Origin: Chromobotia macracanthus
Lineage: Eukaryota; Chordata; Actinopteri; Cypriniformes; Botiidae
Reading direction: 5' to 3'
DNA length: 64,000 nucleotides
NCBI GenBank assembly: GCA_036877525.1
Contig: JAZGTH010000067.1
Location: forward strand, 5,150,501-5,214,500
A program made the position numbers and the translations under genes. The notes below the pieces were generated by a model, which made no database searches, was not told the origin of the DNA, and saw only the letters and a list, made by a program, of their open reading frames with translations. This document shows, piece after piece, positions 47,545 to 61,500 of the stretch. Each line of letters starts with the position of its first letter. Position 1 is the stretch's first letter.

Positions 47545-50500
47545 GTGAGAAGAAGGCAAATTGATCTGATGTAGCCATAAGATTCATTTGCAGGTGGAGG
47601 TAATACAATTCAACCGTTTTTAGCACAAAAACTAGCATGTTTTTACTCACCACTCTCTCAAACCAAGTTTACCTTCATATTTTAAGCATAAAGGCCAAAA
47701 TAAACCTCTTGTAGTTGTTTACAGTTTGGATGAATTCACCAGTTGGGTTTTTACTAAATTATTTGAGCATTTGGCTTTATTCTTATTTGTTTTTCATACG
47801 GTTCTCCAGAAACCTACTTGGCAAAACAACACAGCTCCATAATCTGACCAACTATAAAGTACCCAATCCATTATTTAAAGGGCCGCCCTCAAATAAAATT
47901 CTGTCCCACCCCCTTTATTATTCCTCATCCCTGTAAATCCAGTTTGCTCCGTTTCCTTCATTTTTGTGTGTGTATAGATTAGCGCCGCAGCTACGCTATT
48001 GTGTGTTGTGCGTTCTAGTACTATTGGTGACAGAGCTGTGGGAATTTGCATAATTTTGCATAACACCCTCCCATTGGTGGCTCAGCAAAAGCTGACTTCC
48101 TCTATCAGTTCCAAAATCCGTAATCTGTCTAACTCCTTTTACTTCCTCCTTCCTTTTTTGCTTTCTTTTCCTCCCTGATGTTTTAGAGATTGCTCTTCTA
48201 ACAAAGAGCTGAGAGTATCGTGACCTCACAGCGGTCTCTCTTTAGATAACAATTGTTATCCGTTTCTGTCCTTTCATCGCCTATGATCGGGCATTGTTTT
48301 CTTACACGACACTGGCTGTTGTTCGGCTAATCCGGCCTCTCTCTCTCTCTGACAGACTCTCTCCATCATTTCTCTAGAAGTTTTATGACATCACAGCATT
48401 CAAGAAACAGGTTTACCTTACATCAAACTAAAAAAACATTTTTTCATTAAGATGTTGACAGAGAAACTTTGTTCTCCTCCCAGAAAACAAAGATCAGCTG
48501 TTTATTGTTTTCTTTGATATATTTAGCTTTTAAATACAGCTTTTCGTACACCCAATTATCAACAAGTAACAGCTTCACTTGTGTGAGAATTTGAAGTCAT
48601 TGTTTAGTAACAGTATCTTTAGTATTTTTATCCACTGTCATATCCAGATCTGCCTAGAAATTGATTTAAACTTTTTTGAGTTGATTGCGTGATATGTAGA
48701 ATAATCACGATGATAATATACATGACTGTTTTCTGAGAAAAGCCCACAAATAAAGGATAACAGAAGACAAATTATTACATCAGATAAGTAAAGCACTGCA
48801 TAGGCATTACAAAAAGTGTCTTTTTTGTTTATTTTATTTCCATATGACTGAACATAAGGCCATCACTGGCCTACAGCAATCTATTACGCAATGAAGTATG
48901 TCAAACTATTAACTTCTTATGGAACTTGCGTACGGGTCAGGAGGCGTGATTGATTGCGTTTTTTAATTAATCGCATTAAATATACATGTTAAATCATCAG
49001 CACTGCTAACATTGTATTTAAAATGTGAAATAATTAATGCATTCATCAGGACTGAACTGCAGAGTTGAGCTTTGACGCAATGAATTAAATTGAAGCCGCG
49101 AGCTGTGATTGTGCACGCGATGACAGCGTTATGCAGGGACGGAGATGTTATCCAGCGCATTTCTACGCACTTAGCGTGGGATGTGTCATATGGAAGAGCC
49201 AAGCTGTGTCTCACCAAAGAGAAACATTTCCACTCGGCTCGGCCCGCTGAGACTGCCTGTGTGCTCTTAATTGGGCTAATGTGACTTGATCCAATCAAAT
49301 GAAAAAGAAAAGGAATATTTTATGTATTGTAGACTTTGGATAATTAATTTATAAGGTGCTGACTTATTGATCGAAACACGGTTTGTAATGCATTGCTTTA
49401 TGTTTGTGTGCTTCTCTCCCAGGTCGCCAACCTGCTGCGGCTATTTCAAATTCCTCAGATCAGCTACGCTAGTACCAGCGCCAAGCTTAGCGATAAATCA
49501 CGCTATGACTACTTTGCACGCACCGTTCCTCCAGATTTCTACCAGGCCAAGGCTATGGCCGAGATCCTGCGTGCCTTTAATTGGACCTACGTTTCTACTG
49601 TTGCCTCAGAGGGTGACTATGGAGAGACAGGCATTGAAGCATTCGAGCAACAAGCCCGTTTGAGAAACATCTGCATCGCCACTTCAGAGAAGGTGGGGCG
49701 ATCGAGTGCGAAACGTTCTTCGTATGAAGCAGTGATACGTCAGCTTCTGCAGAAGCCCACGGCCCGCGTGGCTGTGCTGTTTCTGCGTAGCGACGACGCG
49801 CGAGAACTCATATCGGCCGCCACCCGTCTCAACGCTTCTTTCCTCTGGGTGGCCAGCGATGGCTGGGGGGCGCAAGAGAGTATTGTGAAAGGGAACGAGT
49901 TCACAGCAGACGGTGCGATCACGTTAGAGCTAGCTGCTCACCCGATACCTGAGTTCAACCGCTACTTTCAGAGCATAACACCACTCAACAACCACCGCAA
50001 CCCCTGGTTCAAAGACTTCTGGGAGCAGAAGTTTCAGTGCTCACTGGGCGGTGCTTCGTCAGCAGGGACGGGGACTCCGAAGCCACCTTGTGATCCAGAA
50101 CTGGCTGTAGATGACTCAAACTTTGAGCCTGAATCTAAAATCATGTTTGTCGTGAACGCAGTGTACGCCATGGCGCACGCCCTGCACCGCATGCAACGAA
50201 GTTTATGCGCCAACACCACGCGGCTGTGTGACACCATGCGCAGCGTTGACGGCAGGAAACTCTATCGGGACTATCTGCTGCACGTCAACTTTAGAGGTAA
50301 ACTAGCTCGCTTCATTTTATTTCTCTGTTTTCATTTACCTTCTGTTGTCTCTGTCCCCCTTCCTCTCTGAATTTCCCTGAAACGGCAACTGTAAACTCAC
50401 TGTATGGTGTTTGCCGCGTAATGTGTCACTCGGTGGTAGGGAAACGACAGGTTTACAGGCTCTGTAATTAGACACAGTGTGCATCTTCATTCTCCCTGTT

Positions 50501-52048
50501 GCAATCAAGCAGGAGTCGAGCGTCTTCTGTCAGGGCTGCTGAGCGCTCGGCTTTGACTGACAGCTGAAGAAGAGAAAGAGAGAGAGGCAGGTAAAAATAA
50601 ACCACGTAAAAGTGCTAAAGTACGCTCAAGCTGGCGTGGCAGGTAGATGGGATTATGCCACACTTATCTGTGACTGTGCACAAACACTTTCAAAGACAAA
50701 CTCAGAGAGGAGGAAGCAAATTCGGGGGAGGAAAGGAAGAGAATTTTGGGGGAAAGCAGAACAATTGTACTATAAATAAATCATGCAAAACTCTAAGTAA
50801 GAGTTATTGTACAGTAAGTCAGTCATTATCACCAAATATATCCTGACAGGGTGATCAGGACTCCCCAGCTAACAATTTTAGATTGTAAGAACATTTCTTT
50901 AAATATATATTGTAACATCATAATGTAACAAAAACATTTTGAAAGTTCTAAGAACGTTTAAAATGTTTTTTTTAACATTAACATTATTGCTTGGTGATAA
51001 GAACATTATTCATTTTTTATTTTCTAACATTTTTAAATCGCTCCACTAACTACTTAACGTTTTGGATATATATATATATATTATGTTAAAAAGTGTTCTG
51101 CTAACATTACAGCAAGAACATTCTTGAGAACTTTGAGAGAACGTTGAGAGAACGCTAGCAGTTTGAAGCAGAGGGGTGTTGTGTCTTTCCTAAAGGGGTT
51201 TATTTTAAAATTATAACCAGCTGACTGTTCGTTATACTGCTTATTTTGTGGCTATTTACCATGGAAATTAATTATTGATTTGAATAATTTTATTGTGTGA
51301 GAAAAATGACTGTAAAGTGATATGAGAGACATAAAACTAGGTATGTAGTCAGCCTATCCTTTGCTTTAGTTAAATAGTTGTGAATACATTAAATATTCAT
51401 TTATTTAAATGTCTGAGAGAAAAACACAGGTGGAGGATACTTACTCAATTAAATAATAAAATTAAAAAAAGTACCAGGGTATTGTCATTTTTGCTGGACA
51501 TGGTACCACAGTAATAGTACAGCACAATACACAATACAGTAAACTGCGGTCTATTGGACACCACCATAATCCCATGATGATAATCCATAATGGCATTATT
51601 TAAAGTACCTTGGAGTGCCATGTAAATACTATGATATGTGGTTTGTATTCAAGGCAACACGCATACTGAAGGTAAACGCACTATAAGTAATTCTGGATAA
51701 AAGCTTCTGCTTAATGCATATGTACATATATGTGATGATCATACATTACCATGGTAACGGAATGATTTTTTTTGTAAGTATTGTGCATGCATGTATGTGC
51801 GTGAATGAAAGAGATAGAGTTGGTTTTACACATGGAAAGAGAGAGAGAGATTGAGCAGATAAAATGACAGTAGAGAGGTTGAGTGGGCTGGTACGCATCC
51901 GCAGAAGAACATTCTCTTTGAAGTTCACCATCTTCATTTTTCAAGCACAGAATCAAAGACGTGTGGGGTTTGCTGTCTGGGGCGATTGAGAGAGAGGCAG
52001 GAGGCAAAGCCATGCAGGAGAACAGGAGAAATATCGTCATCATCATAC

Positions 52049-52083
<35 letters not shown>

Positions 52084-55000
52084 CCTGGATGGGGGAGCTA
52101 GAGGAGAAAGAATGTTTTTAGATGTGCTTGGAATCACAAGAAGGGAGTTGGTAGATGATCAGGCTTGGAGAAAGAAAAGACGCAAGAATAGGATGGAGGG
52201 AAGAGATGAGAGGAGAAGGATTTGGAGTTCACACTCTCCTGCCTGCGGTCAGGACTGGAGTCCCTCTGCATTTCTCAGCTTTCTAACTTACAAAATCACA
52301 GTGTTGCTGCTCTCTGTCCTTCTGTCTAGAGAAAGAGATCAAGTCTCTCACCCTCTTGTCACTTGACATTTTGTGAGATTGGTGGCACTTGAAAGAGAAG
52401 AACATTTATACCTGGTACAGTGAGTTACATGGTATATAGCAAACACATACACATATATATATATAAAGAGAGAGAGAAACATTACAATATAGCCCATTCT
52501 CAACTCCTTAATTACTATACAGCCATTACATACACAATACTTGTAAACTTCAGAAGCAAACAGTCTATATACATGCAAAAGACAGTACAGAACATTTAAG
52601 GGTATGCTTCAAAGTGACATGCAGTGACCTGTGGAGTATGCAGTGATCTATAGAGTTGGCAGAGACCTGTGGAGTATACAGTGATCTATAGAGTTGGCAG
52701 AGACCTGTGGAGTATACAGTGATCTATAGAGTATGCAGTGACCTGTGGAGTATACAGTGATCTATAGAGTTGGCAGAGACCTGTGGAGTACGCAGTGACC
52801 TGTGGATTATACAGTGATCTATAGAGTATGCAGTGACCTGTGGAGTATACAGTGATCTATAGAGTTGGCAGAGACCTGTGGAGTACGCAGTGACCTGTGG
52901 ATTATACAGTGATCTATAGAGTATGCAGTGACCTGTGGAGTATACAGTGATCTATAGAGTATGCAGTGACCTGTGGATTATAAAGTGATCTATAGAGTAT
53001 GCAGTGACCAGTGGAGTATGCAGTGATCTGTGGAGACCCTTACCTTACCCTTACAAAATCTCATCACTGGGTTTGCATGTTAATACCAAGTGTAAACAGA
53101 GGGAAGGTGACGTCCTCCAGCTTTATTTGTGGATTTCTGCATGTGAAAAACAGTCAGCTAGATGTCACAAAGTACAGTTGCTTTTGACAGTGGTGTTGCG
53201 CCAGAGCGTTTCAGTGTTGTGAGGAGCTTGTCACATCTCCAGTGGCTCTACTCCTCGAATACCCTAACACACTGTGGCAGCATGCCGTTGCTATAGCAGT
53301 TAGGTCACCACATGGCATCAAGTGATGAGGTAATCCAGTAAGATTAGAGGAGGGTGTTCTGTCAACAGTTGAACCACAGAGAGAGAGAAAGACAGAAAAA
53401 CAGAGCAGTACAACGGTACAGTGACTGCTTTAAAACACTCACTTAGATAATAAGTACAGACACATGCACTTAGACATTTACTGAGATATTTCAAAACTTA
53501 GTGAACCTAATAAAATTTCCACTTATAAAGTCAATCTTCAATTAGATGGAACTAGTTTGAACTACTTGCTGTTTTTCTAAACTAAACGCCAGCTGACATG
53601 TTTATATCAGTAAAATTGTTGCAGTGCATTCTGGGATTACCTTGTCTGTAAAGAGTGAATGCAACGCTGCCTTAGGCTTTGGCTGAAGCAAGGTATCTTA
53701 AAATGTAGCATAATTGTGTTGCCTACCGTTTGGAAAAAGCCTTCACATCGGGAGTGACCTGTGATACTTTATCTGTCTAGGTAGGTATAGCTCAGCAGGT
53801 CCTGGATCAGAGCTGCACACACACAAGCACACAGGAGACACAATAGGATATTTGTTTCTCCTTTTCTCAGACACTTTCAACCCACACGCCATGAAACAAA
53901 ACAATTGCTTCGTCCACCCACCCTCACCACACACACACACACACACACAGAAGGTTGGGCTTTAACCATCACCTCCATCTTGCAGCCACTAGATCACTTA
54001 CAGCTAATTAGCTGCCTCTCATAAATGCAGAGTAAATATTTATCAAGCCTCATAACAATAGATTATCATTTTAGCAATACAGCATGTTTTGAGAAGCAAA
54101 AGCACTTGATGCTGAGCATCTACAGTGTGCTCTTAGCACACACACATACGCTCTGCAGGGTGATAATACACTGAAACAAAGCAATTGCTCATCCACCCAC
54201 CATTAACACACACACATTAAACTGGCACCAAAAGAACGACATACAGTACGTTACTGTTCACAGTGTCCTGACTGAGGGTGGGTGCATGGATCTTTAAGGG
54301 TTGATACTTTTGATGCTGATGCATCGACAGGTGATTAATACGCAAGTATTTATTTAACAGTAATATCAATGCTAAACTAATTATTATCTCACAGCGATCC
54401 TGATTGGTCAGTCGCAACATTCGAAGGTCTGTTATCCCGAGAACAACCACTGAAACCGATAACAACCTCACTCATCTAGGCACTACTAGTCGTCTCCAGA
54501 GCTGCTTATGTTTAATGTATCACCCCGCTGTCTCTTGTCTCGTGCCACATTTGTATGTGTTATGAATGCATTAATGAAATATTTCGAATCAATATTTCAT
54601 GGCAAATAGCTGCGTAATAAGCAAGATAATGTACATTCAGAGTTATACAAGACCTCTTCGCAAGTGGTTATCCCTTACTTAATAAACGATCATAACTTGT
54701 TAACTATTATTTAGTTACATCTTAAAAAATTATAGCCGTGTAGATTATTTATTTTAGATATTTAGATATTAAATGTCAAAAATGTGAAAAAGGTATCGCT
54801 TTCAAAAATGTTAAATGCTTACAATTACCCATTTTTTCCTCAGAAATCACAATTTTTTTCATTCAATAGTGGTATCAGTATGTATTTGGTATCAAAAAAG
54901 ATGACCCATCCCTAGCCCATCCCTACTCCAACAATAAAGCAATTAGTCTGAACACTAAACGCCAAATTGCCACACAATGCCACACTGTTAGACCCAATCA

Positions 55001-55543
55001 GAACACATTTAACGTTTAAATGTATAGTTATGTGGAGTGGCAATGTGAACCAATGAGATTTCAGAGTGGGCGTGGCTACCAGCAACCGCTTATTCCAAAA
55101 ACACACGTTCCTATCTGACTCCAACACTGCGGTACAGCTGAGCAAACATTGGCGCATATAGCTGGAAAGAGTTGTGTTGTGTTCAGGACTATCTGCTCAT
55201 GACATACCTCTCTGTATCTGTTCTCTGTGCCTTCATTTCTCTCTGAAGCAGCTCTTGAGAATAAAAGTGTCAGTCTCAGCTATGTGCGTCTTTGACGGCA
55301 CGCAGTATCAGAATGCAGGCTGTCAGTTAAATAGGGGTGCGCGCCTGAGATACGTTTTTTTAAACCCTGAATTTTGGAAACGTCTCCGATGCCAGACTGA
55401 CATGTTGCAGTACCTCGAAGTCAAGTGGATAACGCACAGCAGTGATGTCACATCGCCTGCACTCTGTGTCTCTGTCAAAACTAAGAATAACGTTGCCATG
55501 GAGCTTAAAGAGTAACTGACAGGCGTATATTACCTGAGAGAGT

Positions 55544-55581
<38 letters not shown>

Positions 55582-58500
55582 GCTAATGTGGCAATAGAGT
55601 TTTTCATTTCTGTTGAACACAAGAGTGAAGGAGAGAATTGTCCTGCCTGGGATCAAATGCACCATCAGATTTTGAGCCATATGGGTTTTCAAAGTTACTT
55701 ACAAAAAAAGTTGCATGTTTACCTAAAACACAATAACAGAAATCAAGCATTCGCTTTGCATCCAAGTCACACTCTCTGCAGATCATTTGCTCTTAATGGA
55801 GAATTCTGTCATCATCTTCCCATCATCACATCACTCAGTTATATTATTTCTTGCTTTTGGTGCACATAAGGAGTTATCAAAACGTCAAGGCTGTTTCATA
55901 TTTCCATACAATGAAAATGCATGGTTATCGCTGACTGTCAAGTACCGCTGCAATTTCGGTTTATTAAAGAAAAATAAATATTACAGTGGGATTTGAACCT
56001 GCTCCCATTGCAAGCATAATGTCCTAAACTTCTGAAAGAACAACTGTTGGAAAAAGTTTTTGTGAAAAGCAACATGTAAGCCAGGACACCCAGTGGTGTG
56101 GTTTGGTGCATGACTTCCCTAATCGCATCTATGCATCTGATAACATCCACACATGCAGTGACATTCCTTGTGTATGCATTAAAGGGGTCATGACATGAAG
56201 ACATACATTTCCCTTGATCTTTTGACATATAGGAGATCTTGGTATCATTAATACATCCTGCCAATTTCATAGCTTAAAACATCCTCCTTATCAATATCGA
56301 AAATCATTACAAAATGATTAAGTAATCATTACTGGGACAAAATAGAATGCAAAATGGCTGGATTTGTGACATCACAAGGTAGATTCATTTTCATATGACC
56401 TGCCCCAGAGCAAGATACCCTATAACACCCATGTTTAAATCATTGCATCGTTGGCTCCGCCCACTGTTTTTAGTCACAAAGAAGTCGTCACAGCAACATC
56501 CTCTTTGTTTGGGATTAATCCACGATGCAACAGGCTGAGAAGAATACTTTGGAGGAGCAAAAGTTACACTCACAATACATTTGTGATAGCAGTAAGATGC
56601 CAGTTAAACGCTGTGCTGTTTCTGGCTGTGCTGTTCATTGGCCAAAATGTTAGCCAATCATACACATTGACGATTACACCCAAAAGTACTTAAAGGGGAA
56701 CACTCCATTCTGACTTTATAATCACAGGACTAAAAACAGGGTGGAAAAACGTTTGGCAAAAAAACTTCAACCCATGTCATGACCCCTTTAATCTCAAAAC
56801 CTGTCAACAAATTTGTGAATCCCCTATAGCAGCTTCTGCAACATTTATGGGCAAATTAGGGATTCATGTTCCTCAGACATTGTTCCGTAAGGAGACCCTG
56901 AATCCAAGTGTTTATATCCCTCAGCTCTATAAACAGTGAGCGATTGGTGTCAAGCAGTAATTGAGAGAAAATCGTTCCTTTCACACGTTAAACTGTGCTC
57001 ACTGGCTCTGTTCAGATCAATAGAGCTATTTTAGGCAACGTCAGACAGTGAGACTGATTTGGTGATCTAATGCATTGTGTCTATCACAATCATGAGAACA
57101 AAACATTCAATCTATCAAGGATGCGGAAGTAAATATTTTGACTGATACCGATTGCATGTAATTATTTTTTTATGATTATTTTCAAATCAAATCGGACATC
57201 AATTCTACATTGTAATGTAAAAAGGGATTATTGTGTAGCCTGGCACTATTATTAATAGAATAAGAGTATATTGTTTAAAGCCCCAATGTTATCTGCTTCT
57301 AATATTGGCCCATACCAATAATGTTACAGATACACAAACAGCCAAAGGTTTGGACACATTCATTTTTCACTATTATTCTAATTGTAATATAAGAAATAAT
57401 AAAGTTACAAAAATTATAAAGAAGAAAATCTATAGACGCATGGGAAATATTTAGTGAGCAAAATAATACACACTATATTAAAAGATAAATAAAAATAATA
57501 AATAAAAAAATAATAAAAGATAAAAAGATGAAAATAATACAGGGTAGGTGAAACGTTTTTTCCCAGAAACAGTTTTTGTTATGCTGGTTAAAAATCACTA
57601 GGTAAAGTGGTCGAAATATATTAAAATATTTATAACCTAATCATTGCATTCTGTCCAAATGCAGTCATAGGATGTCCTACTTGCCTGTCAGTCTATGTAT
57701 TTGCATACCTTCATGCACTGTTTGGAGGAGGTGTGGCTTTGGAGAGCGCCTTGAGGGGATGGTAAGATCTTGCTATTGATAGTCTCTCCAAAATTGCCTA
57801 CCATACCTTTAATAAAACAAAGATTTATCAGATTTTATCTTCTTCACAGTATCCACCCCCTGCATAGATCACAGCTTTGCACACTCTGGTCGCTCTCTTT
57901 ACTAGCTACACAAGGTGCATTGTGGGATGTTTGTAAACTGTATTAAAGGAGTTCCCATGTACAGTATTGTATGCCAAACACTTGTTGACATTATTTTCCT
58001 CACTATTTATTTCAACCCATTTGTTTCATCCAATAAAAATCCATCCCATGAGATGTCTGTTGTTTCACACAAGGTACGTCCACACCCTCCAAACTCAGCA
58101 CAAGCTAATTAACTGCAATAAGTGTTTGCAACTAGTAATTATATTACAGTTAATTATCCTGTTACCAGACACTGGTTATTTAATGCAGGGTTGCGTTCGG
58201 CATCTGCTACCATTGAAAGATGGTTACACATCACGGAAGATCGTGTGGCATCAGAACGGAATATGAACAGATAAGCCACAGAGAAATGAATTATGGGCCA
58301 CAGAAGGTTAATGCGATGCAGCTCTAGAATACTGAAAAGCAGCGAGTGTTTCATTGCACCTCGGCTGCATGCGTGTGAGGTGCACGTGGGTGTGCGAGTG
58401 TTGATGCTGACATTATCTATGTGAATGATGGGGTTCATAACTTCTAACCTGCTTTCCTTTTCTGATGAATCATCATCCTCCACCAGGTTTCCAGAGACCT

Positions 58501-61500
58501 TCTGAGCAATTACACCATGCCCAGAAACACAGGTTCAGCTGTAGCCCTCCGTGTTTGTGTGTATATGTTTCTGTACAACTAGCATCATGTTGTCACAGTT
58601 TTGTGGATGTGGTACCAGGATAATGTCATGTTTTCTTCAGTAGCTATGAGGATGGTAAAACCATAGTAAATACCATTGTATACATCAAAGTACCACAGCA
58701 TTACCATCACTTACCACAGTTAATGTCACAGAAAGGTACTTCATTCTGCCTTTGTGTAAAAGATACAGGAGCTAGACATTTACAAGAGATGAATGTTGTA
58801 TTTAGGTTGTAAATCAAATATATTTTTCTTTTCAACTTTAGAATATCTCCACAACTTAATCTCTCGCCATGATAGAAATATAAGCTCTTATATAAACAAA
58901 AGTGACAAGTTCACCATGATCCCTTGAGGGACATTTTCTTCGCCCATTTTCTCCTGGTTCACAATATCTCCTCCCCGAGGCTAAAACGCAAGACAGAAAC
59001 ATCAGCTCATCTCTGCTCATTTGCCCATGTCTTATTTTTGCGATGTGCTGACCAAGGACGCTTTTTACCAGAGCCCCGAGCTACGGAGGTGTGTGGGAGA
59101 CTTCATATGAGTGATAAAACTCATACCTCACACATTAACCTTGACAGAGTGCAGCCCGATTCCTCATCACACCCCCTGTATCTTCTGTACTTAAAATCAG
59201 ACCACCATCCAACAGCAGTGGCTCTCCGGGGCCCCGTACAGCTTGAGATATCCCTTCTGGTCTTGCTGCTGCAAAGATGACAAAACTTTTAGGTTAATTG
59301 ATATTTTAGGAATAATTGATTTTTAATTATTAATCATTCAAATAATTTCCAGCGGTACCAGTAACTGCATGTTCCTTTACACGAAACAAGTTGTTGAGCG
59401 AGTTGTTTGTCAGGGTTGCACGCCGCACAGTTGAGGTCTGCACTACGGTCCACGCAGGATCAGATTTCTGTGTTGCAGTCAGGAGTAGCCTGAGATAAAA
59501 AAAGAAGTTTGAAAATCTGGGAATAAAAAAATATCTCAAGAGCATAATTCCACAGGCGTGGGTGGTGGTAAAATAAAACTCTTCCTAGTGGGATGGAAAA
59601 TCAGTCCACACAGACAGAAAAGAAATGGTCTGAGTGGGAAATATGATGTTGGGTCTTTTTTGGCATCTCAATTAAATTAAAATATCTTCACTGTAATTTA
59701 TTAAGTCAACTTGCTACACTGTTATTCCTATTCTAATGTACAAATCTTTTGTTTGGATTCTGTTAGCAAGATCAGATGGCAAATCTCTCTTTACTATAAT
59801 TGCTTTGTGAGCCTGTAGCCGTTTACATAATAATAAATCTGTTCTTTAGTTAATGTGTTTCTTTCTGCTTGATATGTGTGAATTAACTCTCTCTCTTTCT
59901 CTCTCTCTAGCTCCATTCTCCCCACCTGGCTCAGAAAATCAAGTCAAATTTGATGCATATGGTGACGGTATGGGGCGCTACAACATTTTCAACTACCAGC
60001 GTGTGCCAGGCAGCGACAAGTATGCTTATATCCAGGTTGGAGAGTGGGCAGAGAGTCTATCTCTAAATGAGGCCATGATTGGCTGGCCAAGGGGAGGAGA
60101 CGTCCCTACATCTCAGTGCAGTGACCCCTGCGCTCCTAACGAGATGAAGAAGATGCAGGCAGGAGAATACTGCTGCTGGATTTGCACTCCATGTGAGCCC
60201 TACGAATACCTGCCTGACGAATTTACCTGCATGCCCTGTGCACCTGGCCAGTGGCCCCGCCCAGACCTAACCGGATGCTACGACCTGCCGGAGGACTACA
60301 TCATGTGGGAGGATGCTTGGGCCATTGGGCCAATCTCAATTGCATGTGTGGGGTTCATCTGCACCGTAATGGTTTTTGTCGTTTTTATTCGCCACAATGA
60401 CACACCGCTCGTCAAAGCGTCTGGGCGTGAGCTGTGCTACATTTTGCTCCTAGGTGTCTTTATGTCCTACACTATGACTTTCATATTCATCGCGAAACCG
60501 TCACCCATTGTGTGCACGCTTCGGCGGCTAGGCCTCGGTACCTCGTTCGCGGTGTGCTACTCCGCCCTGCTCACGAAGACCAATCGCATCGCACGTATCT
60601 TCAGCGGAGTGAAAGAGGGTGGGGCTCAGCGGCCACGCTTCATCAGTCCCAGTTCGCAGGTTTTTATTTGTTTGTCATTGATCTCAGTGCAGCTGTTGCT
60701 AGTGTCTGTTTGGCTACTGCTGGAGGTGCCTGGCACACGGCGTTTTACAACGCCAGAGAAACGCCAGACTGTCATTTTGAAATGTAACGTTCGGGACTCT
60801 AGCATGCTGCTGTCGCTGAGCTACGACGTGGTTCTGGTGGTACTCTGTACAGTCTACGCCTTTAAGACTCGCAAGTGTCCAGAGAACTTCAACGAGGCAA
60901 AGTTCATCGGCTTTACCATGTACACCACCTGCATCATCTGGCTGGCCTTCCTGCCCATCTTCTACGTTACCTCCAGTGATTACAGGGTATGTCTGTAGTT
61001 TTTCTGTTGCAAGAAATACTGGTTTAGTTCCAGCCAAAATAAAGTTGCATGGAAATTACTTCTTTAATCTGCTCAGTGTTGAAATAACGTCTATGTGCTA
61101 TCTAATTAAATAGAGTAACATCTAACATGTTGTTGTTTCAAACACTAAAAATAGCACTTAATTTCAACATTTACTGCCCTCATCCAATCCCATGCAAAGC
61201 ATTTTTGAGAACCGCATGGTTTATTCTGAGAACATGTTTCCATTGGTTTTCTCTTAAAGCACCAAAATGCACGAATGTTCCCAAAACATTAGGCAGACTT
61301 CTCTTACCTCAAAATTGAACCTCACGAACCTCAAAACTGTACAGCTTTAATCAGTGAGGTGTAATTCTTAATTATTATTTCCTGAATGTCCCTCATATTT
61401 AGCATAAAATGCTTTCATGTAATATCAATTAAAGATAGTTAATATTTATAACTATCCTGTTAATTTTTACACACAATTCATTTCTTACAGCGCAGAAATG

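Larger units (their letters stand above)
50297..59910 (+). other. grm3: grm3 intron between coding exons 2 and 3
   Basis: The intron is 9614 nt with GT-AG ends. It is repeat-rich: a palindromic element (50864), GA microsatellites (52050, 55547), a 19-bp minisatellite (52622), a TTAA-flanked element (56179), a dispersed repeat (57718) and TACCAT-rich copies (51470, 58600). No second gene is supported on either strand. Confidence 0.93.

Noticed and set aside
49393..50370. Single-exon 325-codon reading of the second coding exon
   Set aside because: Residues before VANLL and after NFRG are intron translation; the splice sites at 49423 and 50296 restore the family alignment.
52622..53036. CRISPR-like array
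   Set aside because: The 19-bp units are head to tail with no unique spacers and the genome is eukaryotic; it is a minisatellite.
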